Under the pieces are notes generated by a model. It made no database searches. It was not told where the DNA came from and saw only the letters and a list, made by a program, of their open reading frames with translations. From Zantedeschia hybrid cultivar (lineage: Eukaryota > Streptophyta > Magnoliopsida > Alismatales > Araceae), in assembly GCA_030544215.1 (NCBI GenBank), contig JARZZO010000001.1, positions 41,505,670 through 41,569,669 on the forward strand: a stretch of 64,000 nt of DNA, in the 5' to 3' direction. Numbering within the stretch: the stretch's first letter is position 1; each line of letters starts with the position of its first letter. The position numbers and the translations under genes were made by a program. Below, in pieces: positions 11,570 through 23,768 of this stretch.

Positions 11570-14038
11570 ATGGACTGAGGTGGCCCTAGCGGGAAGCGCC
11601 AAAGAATCTTCGCCGTGCCCGAGTTGGAGGGAGACGATGAGGACCCGAATCTCATGGGATTTGGTGACAACGGCTTATAGGGGGCTTCCGGACTTCCAGA
11701 AGGCCCGCCTCAGAGGGATGGGGTTCGGTGAGTTGTTAGACATAGAGCCATTCTGACAGGACCTGATCCTCCTTCAGGTTCTGAGGGAGAGGTAGGATCT
11801 GGAATGCATGGCATTCCTGATGCCCTGGGGATACATGGTCGCCAGCCTCGAGGATGTGGCAAAGATCACTGGCCTTCGAGTGGAGGGCGGGGCGGTGAGC
11901 GGGATCACTTATCCCGATTACCGTGAGATGGCGAGGCGTCTACTAGGATTAGAGGTATCAGGGCCACCAGGTAGGGAGTCTAGGACCCTCCGGAGGGTGG
12001 AGGTAGAGGATGCCCTAGGACTAGATGACCCTAGGTAGGACCAGGGGGAGTTTAGGGAAGGATTCATTGATAGGTTGTCTAGGTCAGCTGCTTGCTCTTA
12101 CTGTTGGGATGAGAGCCAGAGAGAGTTAGTGGACCGGCAGGTCAATCTCTTTTTAGTTTTCTTGTTTGGTCGATTGCTCTTCGGGACAAAGGGCGACCAA
12201 ATTCATTGTAGATTCCTTAGCTTATTAGAGGACCTAGATAGGATCCACGAGTACGCTTGGGGTGCGGCCCTCCTAGCCCACCTGTTTGCCGACCTGTCTG
12301 CGGTTACACCAAACCACGAGACCACCATCAGCTGCTTCGCGCCATTTCTTCAGGTATGCGTCATTTTAATTATTTCATTAATGCAAATAAATGCTTATAA
12401 AATGATGTTTCTAACCTATATGTTTGCTTGTGCAGATTTGGAGTTATTTTTACTTCCCTCTGAGCCAAGCTAAGGCCATTTTGACTGAGGCAATACCACT
12501 CGTGCGCCGGTGGCAGCCGATTGTGGACACGGCTCCACAGCATTACCAGCTGACGGCTCTTCGCCTTCAGTTCCTCGATTATCGAAACTTCTGGTGAGTT
12601 AATTATTTAATGCAATTATGTTTATCTTTAATTAAATGCAATTTATTGATTATGAATGCAACTAATTTAAATGTATGCAGGTTATCTGGCGCCCATATCT
12701 AGGCATGGGCGAGGCGAGGCAGCTGTGGGTGACAGCCGGTGGAGCGAGATTTTGCAGGCAGATGTGGGTGCACTACCTGAATGAGATCGAGTTGTTGCAC
12801 CTACGGCTCGCCATGAGGACCCTGGGCCTCCACCAGGAGTGGGTCTAGGAGGAGATCCCGAAGGGGATAGGGCGTTCGATGAGGGGGAAGCAAGTACGCA
12901 CGGACTAGCGTGTCAAGTTCTGTGACCAGTTCGACGACTGGCATCGGGGCGGCATCCTGGTCCAATCGTAGGCGAAGAGTAGCGAGGCCTACCTCCAGCA
13001 GTATCGGGTGCATTACGCCACCCAACTGCGACAGTTGCGCCCCCTTGATGTAAGTATGCTTTCATGCTTCTTGTATTTTATTATTATCTTTATTTAATTT
13101 GTGAATGCGTGAATGACATGTGTGAAAATGCAGGATGCACGTGACGCAACAATCATCACCCTCCGGGCTCGAGTCTAGGATGCCGAGGCCTAGTTGGAGC
13201 AAGTTCAAAAGGAGCTCCACGATCTGGTATGTATGAATGAATAATGATATGAATGAATTCTTTTATTACATGTTTTGGCACTTAACCACTGACAGTGTTC
13301 TCCTTTTTGGTTTAGCGTGCCGCTTACACCCACGCGGCTCAGCCTCCTGCCTATATAGCCGGTGCTTCTTCTTCTTGCGCCCATTCTGACGCCGCTTTTG
13401 CTGACCTTCGCGAGCAGCTGGTTCAGGCCATCCATCGGGCCTCTTCAGCTGAGGAGGACCGCACTGCCAGAGTAAGTTTTCGACCTTCCCCTTTTGTTCT
13501 TTGAATTTGATCTTGATCCTTGACTAGCTTGATTGACAACATCTTCCCTTGTAGGTTGCTGAGCTTCAGGAAGCCCTACAGAGGGCTGAGACGGAGTTGG
13601 AGCAGACCCATGCTGCAGCTTCCCAGGCTCAGGGTGATGTTGCTCGCATCAGGGCTTTGGAGGAACAGCTGGCACGCCTTTTCAGCGACGACCTTCCTCG
13701 CCAGCTTATACGTCTCTAGACGCGTCTGGAGATCCTTACCGAGGACCAGGAGCACAAGCACGATGAGCGGCGGCGGGTTGATGCCGAGGTGACCTCCCTC
13801 CGGGTCTAGCTTGGAGTTGTAGAGCACAAGCGACGCAGCGTGGAGGAGAGTTACTGACGTGCCCACCAGCGGGCTCAGGAGAGGGGGCACGGGAGCGCGT
13901 TCACCGCCAGCGTTGCTATATCCTCTGGCTAGGCTGGACCGAGCACGATGGGACCACCACCGCCACCGACCAGGATGCCAAAGGGACTAGATGAGGTGCA
14001 AAGTCAGTATGATGAGGGCGCCAGGGAGAGCAAACCCT
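11570..14038 (+). pseudogene. Antisense gene 2 of element E: multi-exon plant mobile domain protein
   Basis: This plus-strand gene is antisense to the host retroelement. A likely ATG is at 11570. Splice sites I can place: exon ends 12353, intron 12354-12435, exon to 12593, intron to 12680, exon to 13049, intron to 13133, exon to 13226, intron to 13315, exon to 13471, intron to 13554, last exon to about 14038; each intron is 80-90 bp and GT-AG. The second block encodes a plant-mobile-domain-like region (RGLPDFQKARLRGMGFGELL, then EDVAKITGLRVEG and FGRLLFGTKGDQIHCRFLSL). Later exons encode a Glu/Arg/Gln-rich, probably coiled-coil tail. Plant mobile domains are shared by host MAIN-like proteins and transposons. 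In-frame stops (for example near 11757 and 12036) show decay. F carries a homologue. Confidence 0.75.
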
Positions 14039-15388
14039 GAGAGGTTGTTGATGTTGCTGATGTATTTTCTTTTTGAGTCTTGATTACGGGCTTTTTCATC
14101 TATTTTCATGTACGAAACTCTTGACATGTGAATGGAACTTTTGGTACTTTTGTTGTCTCCTTTGAATCTCCTCAAATACCTGTGCCCTGCGTGTGACGTG
14201 AACAAATAGGTTAAACATCTATTATGGCTTAGCCCCTTGTCCGGTTAAGTAACCAGCTACTTGATCCTATCCTCGGTAGAAGGGTCAAGAGGTGAAGCCT
14301 TTATTTAATGAAGGCAAATAAAGATGATTAAAGATAATAATTAAAATGCAACATACAAGCGTGCAAATGCTCACTGAAAATTAAAGACATGCAACATTCA
14401 TGATCTGATAAGCAAATGCTAATTGAAATATTTTTGTTTTACAATTGAATTTTCAAAATATCCAATTTTTGTGGTTTTGTCATATTCAATTTTTTTTGTG
14501 GTTTTGAAATATTCAATTTTTTTGTGATTTTTGAAATATTTAATTTTTTGTGATTTTGAAATATTCATTTTTTTGTGGTTTTGAAATATTCAATTTTTTT
14601 GTGATTTTGAAATATTTAATTTTTTTTTTGTGATTTTGGACTATTCAATTTTTTTGTGGTTTTGAAATATTCAATTTTTTTGTGATTTTGTAATTTGACA
14701 TCAACTAAATAAACTAAGGACTAGCATGGTACTTGGATCAAAAGAGTATATTCATTCATTAACTTAATTCCCAAATCATTCTTTAATAGCCTAATCCAGA
14801 CTCATTGTACTTGAATTATGTTTATGATCATGATCCCATTCGATGGTCCGACCCTTAGTCGACCTTGGCCATTCCTCAAGTTTGGAGTACGCCTCTTTAG
14901 AAGGAAATGAAAAATTAGTCTAGAAAGCCCGCAAGAGGGTTTTGGAGACTCTGAAAGATGTCCCTCCTTTACCCTATTATCTGTTGGGGTTCGGTCATTA
15001 TCACTTTTTGCGGGGTATTTATCGACCTTGCGCTCCCTTTTCGTTTGATTTTGTAGGCTTTTGATGTAACATTTGTAATGTAATGGCCTTTTGATTCTGT
15101 TGGCTTTTGCCTTCTGCTTTTTCTTTTGCTTTTTTTTTTTTTTTTTTTTTTTGTGGGGCGGATCTCCCCCTTTTTTTTATGATGGCCTCCTACTAAGATG
15201 GCAGGTATATTCAGTAGTCTATTCTAAGCCTTGTTCCTACATCGTGGGCCGAGAGTAAAACAGAAGTTTTCTTTGAAAAGAATGAATTGTACTTTACGCC
15301 ATTAGTCAGACTTTCGATATTCTTTGGGCTTAGCATCTCTTGTTACTTACGAACCAAACGTGTCTGTGTGTGCAATAATGCGTTCGAA
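14039..15388. other. Noncoding region between antisense gene 2 and pol, element E
   Basis: No gene. It holds an AT-rich tandem repeat (14430-14695), a poly-T run (about 15130-15152) and otherwise unique-looking sequence. It corresponds to the convergent gap between the 3' ends of pol (minus) and the antisense gene (plus). Confidence 0.55.
14430..14695. repeat. AT-rich minisatellite, element E
   Basis: About nine irregular copies of a 27-30 bp unit built from tgtggttttgaaatattcaa plus a T run of varying length. Copy length varies by T-tract size, which suggests slippage. Confidence 0.75.
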
Positions 15389-18300
15389 TTAGATTATCAA
15401 AGCTAATAAGGGAATTTGAGTTTCCGAATTTTCAGACCCCACTGGTCCTTGCACCATGCTGATCGACACACTTATATAAGCATAGTACTTCAGATATAAA
15501 CCATTCCAGGGATGCAATAACTCTTGCCCTTCTGCATTAACTAAGTGATAGGCATTACCAAGAAAAGCATGCTAGATAACATAAGGACCTTCCCAATTAG
15601 GTTGGAGCTTAGAACGCGGACCATAAGGTTTTACAAAGATTCTTTTAAAATCCATTTCACCAACTTTGAATTTTCATTCAATGACTTTCTTTTGGTAAAA
15701 ACGTGCTAATCTGTTCTGATATCCTCGTGTATGATTAGCGCCTGACTATCTTTTCTCATCTAAAAGTTCCAATTGAGCCAGGAGCGCTGAGCGGTGCTCA
15801 TCAATGGAAAACTCCTTGTTTAACTGTACTCTTAAGGACGGGATGAGGACTTTGTATGGAACTACCGCCTCCATTCCGAATGTTAAAGAATATGGAGTCT
15901 GCCCAGTGGGCGTGCAGATTGAAGTTCGGCATGCCCACAGAGCCTCGATCAATTTTTCTGGCCAATCTGTGAACTTATTTGATTCACACATTTTCTTGAT
16001 AATTTTTATCAAAGTCTTGTTAGTTGCCTCTGCTTGGCCATTGCCTTGCGGATAATATAGAGACAAGTGATGCAATGTAATTTTATACCTGTTGCAGAGA
16101 TCCTTCAGCTCTTGTGATATGAATTGTGGTCCATTGTCGGCGACGATGGTGCTTAGAACTTTGAATCTTGTGATGATATTCTTCATGATAAACTTGCAGA
16201 CTGTAGACGCTTTGACTTCTTTTTAAGCTTCGGCTTCTGCCCACTTGGTGAAGTATTCTGTGACCGTGAGAATAAAAGATTTCTGCTTAATGCCGAAATT
16301 GGGATTACCGAGGGGACCAATGATGTCAAAAGCCCACATAGAGAAAGGCCATGGGGAGGAAACAAGATGGAGTGAAGATGCGGGAGAATGGATCTTGTCG
16401 GCATGAAGTTGACACTTAGCACACCTACGAACATACCCTACACAGTCCTCTTCCATGGTCGGCCAATAGAATCCTTGTCTAAGGATCTTCTTTGATAACA
16501 TCTGTCCATTAACGTGGCCACCACAAACTCCAGCATGAGCTCCTTCCATAATCTTCCAAAGCTCATCTTCGTCTAAGCATCTCAGAAGAACACCGTCAAA
16601 ACCTCGTTTATAAAGTGCTCCTCCAACTAGGGTGTATCTCTGAGCAACTCTCCTGATAGCCCTTTTCTCCTCAGCTGTGGCTTCTTCAGGGTATGATTGA
16701 TCTTCACAATATTTGGCAATTTCAAAATACCATGGTTTCTCTTCATCATCCATCTCTTCTTGTAATTCCAATAGCATAATCTCTCGCTTCTTCACAATAT
16801 CTCCATCTCTAACCTTCTTCAGCAATTTCTCCTTAATCTTAAGGAATGAAGGGTCTTTCACTGCAGGTGAAAGACGCCTATGGACGATGATTGGTTCAGA
16901 TTGTTTGCTAATTGGGAAATTTAGAGATGATGCGAGAGAAGCTAGAGCGTGGCTAGAATGTTTTGATTTCGAGGAACATGGACAAAGATCAATCTAGGGA
17001 AAAGCTTGGCATAGGCTAAAATGAGTTCTTGATAAGGCTTGAGTTACTAAGCACTTGGTGAAGGATTAGCTGACTATCACCTACAATCATGACCTTGGTG
17101 GCACCATAGAGATGAGCGGACTCGAGACTGGCTAAAAGTGCCTCGTATTCAGCGATATTGTTGGTGACAGGGAAGTCAAGCTGAAAGGCTTGTGGAATGG
17201 TGACCCTTTCAGGTGATAGTAGAACAATGTCGATACCCTTACTATGAGAGTTCAGAGCTCCGTTAAAATGCAGAGTCCACATATCGTCTTTAATTATGTT
17301 AATGGACATCAGTTCCTCATCTAGAAACTCCGATCGGACTGGATCAAAAAATGAGGAATAGGGTGATGAGCAAGATGTTCTGCGATGGCATAGCCTTTGA
17401 TTTCTTTCTGCTGAATATAGATGATATCGAATTGAGAGAGAAATCTTTGCCATCGTGCCAATCGATCGGTGAGAACATATTTCTCGAAGAAATTTGATGG
17501 GATTAATCCTAGCGATGAGATGAAATTCATGAGCTAGAAAGTAGTGCTTATGTTTCTGAACCACCCAGACCAATGCAGTACATGTCTTCTCCATCGCTAT
17601 GTATCTTTGTTCTGCGGGATTGAGAAGTTTAGAGAGATAGTACGCTGTCCTATCTTTTCCTTCTTCATCTTCTTGTGCTAGGACAGCCCTCACCGCATCA
17701 TTCAGGACAGAAATATATAGAATCAAAAGTTTGTCTGGAGATGGTGGTATCAAGATTGGAGGACTTACGAAATATGTCTTCAATCCATTAAATGCCTCCT
17801 GACACTTAGCGTCCCAATCAAACTTGACTCCCGACTTAGTAAGCTCGTAAAACGGTTTACACCTTTGTGAGTGTTGGGAGACAAAGTGGCGAATAAATTG
17901 CAACCTCCCGATCAATCCTCTTAATTCTTTCAAATTTTGGGGAGGTGGCATCTCTCTGATAGCCTTAGCTTTGTTGGGATCGATTTCAATGCCCCGTTTG
18001 CTCACGATGAATCTTAATAATTTCCCTGATGATACACGAAATACGCACTTTTTGGTATTCATCTTCAATTGAAATTCTCTTGACCTTTTTAAAACTCTCC
18101 TCAATACCTTGGCATGTTCAGCCTTAGTCTTGGAATTCACTAGTAGATTATCCACATACACTTCTAAATCAATGTGCATCATGTTGTAGAATATAGCCAT
18201 CATAGTCCTCTGATAAGTGGCTCGAGCATTCTTCAGTCCAAATGATATAACGACATAACAATAAGTACCCCAAGGTGTAGTGAACGACGTCTTCTCTTGG

Positions 18301-19146
18301 TCTTCTTCTGCCAAGCGAATCTGATTATACCCTGAGAATCCATCCATGAATGACAGTGTTTCATAACCAGCTGTGTTGTCGATGAGTATATCTATGTGAG
18401 GCAGTGGAAAATTATCTTTAGGACATGCCCGGTTCAAATCTCGGAAGTCAATGCAAATCCTAGTCTTCCCATCCTTTTTCATAACCGGGACTATATTTGC
18501 CACCTATTGCAGATAGAGGACAACTTTTGATAAATTTGGCTTTATGCAATTTATCGACCTCTTCATTCATTTTCAAAGTCATCTGAGGGTGGAATCATCT
18601 CAACTTATGTTTAACCGGGTTAGCTCCAGATTTTAATGTCAATCTATGCTCCATTAGGGAAGAATCTAACCCCGGCATATCTTTAAAACTCCAGGCGAAA
18701 GTGTCCTTGTAGTATATGAGAACTTGAACCACTGCCTCCTCATCTACTTCAGAAAGGTTTTTACTGACGAGGACAACCTTAGGCTCGCCTTCAGTTCCTA
18801 GATTAATCTCTTTGGTAGGTTCCTCTATGGCACTCATCAAATCTCTTCACTCCACTAGCATACGTCTCCGCCACGTCCTCGTCATCTTCCTTATCTTCAG
18901 TAATGGGGTCTTTCTCGTGTAGAAGTTCATATACCCCATACCCGTCATCGACTAACTCATCAACTTCACATCTTTCTGGCAACTGAATAGGATTATCTAA
19001 AAGCTGAGGGATCTGAGGGTAAGAAAGGCATCTTAAAGCTAGATCTTGGAGGTATCTATTTAGAACTTGTCTACCTTTAGACTTCCTAGACTTTCTAACC
19101 TGACTAACGTCACTAGACTCCCTAACTTCATTAAATTGCCTACCGC
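15389..19146 (-). pseudogene. pol: Ty3/gypsy pol (RT, RNase H, second RNase H, integrase), element E
   Basis: Pol copies RNA to DNA and inserts it. On the minus strand: linker (19146-18803), start of RT (18840-18595), RT core (18503 to about 17700), RNase H (about 17700-17290), a second archaeal-type RNase H (about 17290-17016, with TNNIAEYEALLASLE), then integrase with zinc-binding His/Cys residues (16861-16223, CAKCQ) and the catalytic core (16186-15746). The integrase acidic residues are visible in FDIIGPL, VADNGPQF and GQAEATNKT. The C-terminal domain (NWEGPY) runs to a stop near 15389. The RT active site reads YVDN instead of YVDD. Frameshifts occur near 18500, 17530-17320 and 17015-16861, and a stop near 16200. 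The second RNase H places it in the Tat group. Gag and protease are cut away at 19147. Confidence 0.85.
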
Positions 19147-19220
19147 TATAGGTGCTCAAATTGTATGCGTTATTATCATGATATCACGTGTTGAATATTT
19201 AACAAATATAATTGAATTGT
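19147..19220 (-). repeat. LTR fragment (end of an A/E-family LTR), left of element C
   Basis: The plus strand starts tataggtgctcaaattg, matching the 3' end of the LTR at 6035 (tgtaggtgctcagattg). After 74 bp it is interrupted by the LTR start of element C at 19221. It continues at 48323 on the far side of C. It abuts pol coding sequence at 19146 instead of a primer site, so it is the outer edge of an LTR inserted in E's pol. Confidence 0.8.
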
Positions 19221-19658
19221 TGTCGTACATTTTTTAGGAAAATGCACTTGATCTTGATTTTTTGATTTTGATTTAGATTTATGTTTGTGCGTTCTACCTG
19301 ACTCAATCAGATGATTGCGTAGTTCTTCGACCCGATCCCGCTACCCATAAATGGAATAACGTTAATTACATCCTCCTAAGAGGAAAACCCTTGATTAATC
19401 GTCGGAAAATTAGAATAACACCCTTTAAAATGATATAAATAAAATGTACAAGATGGCATTTGAAAAATAAATGAATTTCAGTTTTTATTTGAGAAGAAAA
19501 CTCATTTTTTAGTTTAGAGTTGAGTCTGCGCGAGACTTGATTTATTGACTTTTATTGATGGATAATGATGAGAGACATTTTTTAGTCTTTTTGGATTGAT
19601 TTATGTGGATGCATTGAAGATTTGTTTGAATTTTTATGTTTGGCAGTAAACATAAAGT

Positions 19659-22600
19659 TGAGTCTGCGCAAGGATGCGTAGACTCATTTGTTACCAATGA
19701 GAATGCTTGTACTTATTTTGATTTTTGATTTGTGAGAGGAATGAAAATATTCTTATGGAATTTTGATTGAAGTGGATGACATTTTTTATGGGGATTATGA
19801 TTTAGAATTTGAATATCAATTTTGGTTGTGTTTTATTGACAAGAAGGTATAATAGACATTGCTTATTGTGTTTTTTCAGATTTGGAGCAAAGGGATTTTG
19901 GATTTGATTTGCAAGGTATGGAAATGTGTTTTTTATGTTTTCTCATTTGATTTGAGTGAAAAATGCTTCAAGGATTTATGCTTTTTATGTTTTGAACTTG
20001 TAGGTTTTTAAAGAATGAGCAAGGTTACAAAGTTAATTGAAGTGAGGCTTCTTTCAGGTATTTTTTATCTTTTGCAAAGCAAAAAAAAATGAGTTTTATT
20101 TGATTTACAGGAAGTGTGTAGTTTTATCTTGGAGTTTTTGATTTAATTTGGTGATAATTAGAGTTTAAAATTTTAGATTTTAGCAGTTGGGGTTGAGTCT
20201 ACGCAAGGGTGCGCAGACTCATTTGTCACAAGCCTGTTTTTTATGTTTTTTAGGTAATTTCAAGGGGAAAAATTAGTATTTTTGTTTGGATTTTGATTTG
20301 TGGAAAATATAGGGTTTATCTTTAATATTTTGATTTGATTTGAGGGGAATTTAATGGCTAAAATACCAGTTTTTAGAAATTTAGGGTTGAGTCTACGCAA
20401 TAGGGCGCAGACTCATTTGTTGTCAAGGTGTTTAGGTATTTTTTATATTTTTTGCAAAGGAGTTTTTGAGCTTTTATTTAGGTTTTTGACTTATATAAAA
20501 TATAAAGTTTTTATGTGAATTTTTGGATTTAATTTGGAGAGAATTTAAGGTCAAAAGGACCAATTTTGGGAATTCAGGGTTGAGTCTGCACAGGGTAGTG
20601 CAGACTCATTTGTCACCAATTTGTTTTTAAGGGTTTTTTACAATTTTTCAAAAATAACTTGGTGTTTTTATTTTATTTCCTTATAGATAAGAATAAACTT
20701 GATTTTTAGAGAGTTTTAGATCATCTTGAAGTGGTCAGGAAGTTGATTTTTTATTTTTTGTGAATTTCAGGGCTGAGTCTGTGCAATATTGCGCAGACTC
20801 AAGTCTGAACTGTGAATTTCTTGTTTGTGAGTTGTTTTATTGGATTTTTGATGAGATAACTTGATTTTATGTTTTGTTTGGTGATGATTTACAGATTTGG
20901 AGCTGTGGACTTGATTTAGGGGCCAAGAGATGAGGTTTTGGCCTTGGGATTGATGCGCAGACTCAAGTTTAAAGATGATTTTGAGCAAGACTCTTGAAAA
21001 GATGGAACCTTCTGAGGTTGAGGGGAATTCCAAGAAAATGGAGAGTTTCAAAGATCAAGGAGACAAGAAAATGAGTTAAAGTCTGCGCAGGGAGTGTGCA
21101 GACTCAACTGAATTTGTAATTTTTTATTTATTTGAGGGGATTTGGATCCTTTTTGTAAATAGATGTTTATTTTAAATGAAAAGGAGTATTTGAAATATGA
21201 TTGCAAGTGATTTGTGCAATTTGATTTACTGTTTATTTGATTTTTTATTTGAAATGAGTTCATAGAAAAGTGTGCAGACTCGAGAGTCATTTTGAAAAGA
21301 AGTTGTTAATCTTGATTTGTGTGTCATGGAGTATGATTTTTATCAATGGTTTTGACTTGATTTTTGAGCTATTTAAACAGCCGTTTTTGTCTTTTGAGCC
21401 TAGGATAGATGCGCAGACTCAACTTGAGTTTTGAAGATTTGTATTTATTTAAAAGGGAGAATGTCCATTTTTTAACCTTTTATGATTTAGATATTATTTA
21501 AATTTAGTTATTTTAAATCATTTGAGCCATAATCAATGTCCTTAGTCCAAGAATCCATCTTTGACAGGTTTTTGGGTTGAGTATGCACAGGGGTGCGCAG
21601 ACTCATGTCTGAAATTGATTTTTGAATTTCCTGCACATTTTAAGCTGCATTTAAATATTTCAAGTGGTTAGTTTCAACTAGCAAAGTTAGAATATGAAGT
21701 CTGGAGTCGAGGAAAACGAATTGTATCCCATTCCTAATCAAATTTCTATGATTATAGGTCTGCAAACTTAAAATCTGAGCATAATTTCAATTTTATATCT
21801 CTTTCAACTTGAAGTGATTCAAGAATCACCACAAATTTAGGGAGGATAATACTGAGAAATCTCAGATGTTGAGTATGGCTACATAAAGCCTTTTCAAGGA
21901 GTGGTCCTTATATGTATTTCTTCAAATAACATGATTTCTTCATATTGATCTAATTCTTCTTGGATCACTTTATAAATCATTGAAAGTGCTTAATACAATG
22001 ATTCCACGTTGAATTTCAACCTTTCATTAAGAGAACCTAATGAAGGTTTAGGATCTTCATGAAGGATCATGGCATGAAGGGATCCGAAGGACTCCCTTAA
22101 AGGGATATGTAATGGCTAATGGATCATAGGGGTGGCTATAAAGGGGGGCGTGCCGAGCATCTAACCACTCACCCAAAGGGTGCCCTTAATGCCTTTAAGA
22201 TGTAATAAAAACCCACAAGGGGTAATCTAAAGCATCGCTACATTTGGGGAGCAAAGAACTCCATTAATTCCCCTAGAGGATCACATGTAGTCATGAACCA
22301 TGGAGGTGGCTATAAAGGGGGGCGTGCCGAGCGTCCAACCACTCACCCAAAGGGTGCCCTTAATGCCTTCGAAATGCAAGGGTTATCCACAGGGAATCAC
22401 CCATTCCATTTCTACATTTGGGGTGCAAGGAACTCCACCAACTCATCGGGACTTTCGGGACATATTATCTAAATGAACCCATAGAAATGGGAACACAAGA
22501 ATGATGCTTTTTGTATGAGGGCCCTTGATGGGTTATCCAACATTGGATTGTTGGCACTCTTGGATCGGGACATCCTTGAGAAACATCGAAAGAAACATAA

Positions 22601-22836
22601 AATCTTAAAACATATGATAAAATTTCGGATTGAAACATTAAGAGTTCAACAATCTAAAGTCCAAGCCATTTAGGACCTTCATTGGGCCTTAAAGTGACAG
22701 CCCTAGGTCCAAGGAACCTTTGAACAACTTGGGGGAGGATTAAAGAATCACCTCAAGCCCAAAAACCAAGCTAAAAGAGGCGTAGACTCAAAAACTGCAT
22801 ACAGGCGCTGAGTTTGCGCAGGGAGGCGCAGACTCA
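19659..22836. repeat. Array of 28-bp hairpins, left LTR of element C
   Basis: The consensus is TGAGTCTGCGCA, a 4-base loop, then TGCGCAGACTCA. Copies lie at 19659-19686, 20194-20221, 20388-20415, 20581-20608, 20774-20801, 21578-21605 and 22809-22836, with one more near 21078-21105. The middle four are spaced 193-194 bp. Single half-sites occur at about 20953, 21265, 21405, 22785, 22850 and 22880. Loops differ from copy to copy (AGGA, AGGG, ATAG, GGGT, ATAT, GGGG, GGGA). Confidence 0.85.
22131..22380. repeat. 174-bp spaced duplication in left LTR of element C
   Basis: A block of about 65 bp starting ggtggctataaaggggggcg and running through gcgtgccgagc and caaagggtgcccttaatgcc occurs at 22131 and again at 22305. 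The same pair is at about 45873 and 46051 in the right LTR, so the duplication predates this insertion. Each copy contains ctataaagggg, TATA-like on the plus (antisense) strand. Confidence 0.75.
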
Positions 22837-23756
22837 TGAACAGTGCGCGTAGACTCAAGTTACTATAGCGGTATAGGCGCAGACTCACCTGAAAATTGAT
22901 CTTTTGGGAAAAAATGAGTTTAAACCTAACCCAAATGATGGAAAATAAAGTATAAAAGATACAAGACCTAAAATATTTACGAAATCCACCCAAAACCGGT
23001 TCGGTTTGAACATTAAAACAGAAACTTAGATCTTATGATTCATGAAACTTGGGAGATTTCTCTTGATGTTTGGTCTTGGGGGAGCATCATCCATGGAGGG
23101 GATGTACTCCTAAGGGACATGGAAGGCCAAGACACCTTGAAAAACCCCAAAACCAAACGCAAAACCAGAAAATATGAAGTTCAGGAAAGCAGGACAGCAA
23201 CTTAGATTTCGGGCCATATCTCCATATTTAGGGGGTTTTGAGGTTTGAGGAGACCATTTCTATAAACTAGAAAGGCCCCTCTACCATCCCCAGACAAGAA
23301 ACACATATCTTATGAAGGAAAAAATATCATAGAAAATGCATAAAAGTCAGCAGACTCACAGACAGAGCAAAAATCTGAACATGTATTTCTATTGCTTTCA
23401 ATCACCATGGACGAACATCAAGGGGGAGATAGAAGTTTCTAATGACATCAAAATGAAAGAAAAGCTAGGAAAGTAAGAACATGAGGAACAAAGAACCATC
23501 CCCCATCCCCACTCTACCTTGAAGAGAGGATGAGGGAGGGAAAATGGCTCCAAGGGCCAACTCTCTTGTTCTTTTCCTATTTAGCACTCTTCCTTTCTTT
23601 TCTTCTTCTTTTCTAACTCTCTTTTCTCTCTTGAGATGCAAGAAATGGAGGGGAAGGAGGAGGGAGACGTGCTCCTCCAAGCTCTCTCACTTTTCTTCTT
23701 CTTTTTCTTTTTTGTGGGCTTTTGTCTCCAACTTTTGCTTAGAGAAGAAGGGGTTT

Positions 23757-23768
23757 CTTTTATAAATA
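23757..23768 (-). promoter_or_regulatory. TATA-like box, left LTR of element C
   Basis: The minus strand reads tttataaaagaaacc. The same box is at about 47710-47722 in the right LTR. It is about 600 bp from the LTR start, so R plus U5 would span about 4.5 kb and contain all the 28-bp hairpins. The start site is inferred, not shown. Confidence 0.45.

Larger units (their letters stand above)
6035..19146 (-). mobile_element. Element E: 3' part of a Tat-like Ty3/gypsy element with antisense genes
   Basis: The minus-strand order is truncated pol (19146-15389), a noncoding stretch, two genes on the opposite (plus) strand (11570-14038 and 9340-10744), a 3' untranslated part, a polypurine tract (about 7321-7307) and the 3' LTR (7306-6035). 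Gag, protease and the 5' LTR are missing, because the element is cut at 19146 by the end of another LTR of the same family. Extra antisense genes between pol and the 3' LTR are known in plant Ty3/gypsy elements, and this copy has two. Confidence 0.75.

Noticed and set aside
6035..19220. Reading 19147-19220 as the 5' LTR of element E
   Set aside because: The LTR end is followed by pol sequence instead of a primer site and leader, so it is more likely the edge of a separate inserted LTR.
23465..23680. 71-codon frame conserved in both C LTRs (also 47420-47635)
   Set aside because: The two versions differ by several amino acids with no bias to silent change, so shared ancestry of the LTRs explains it.
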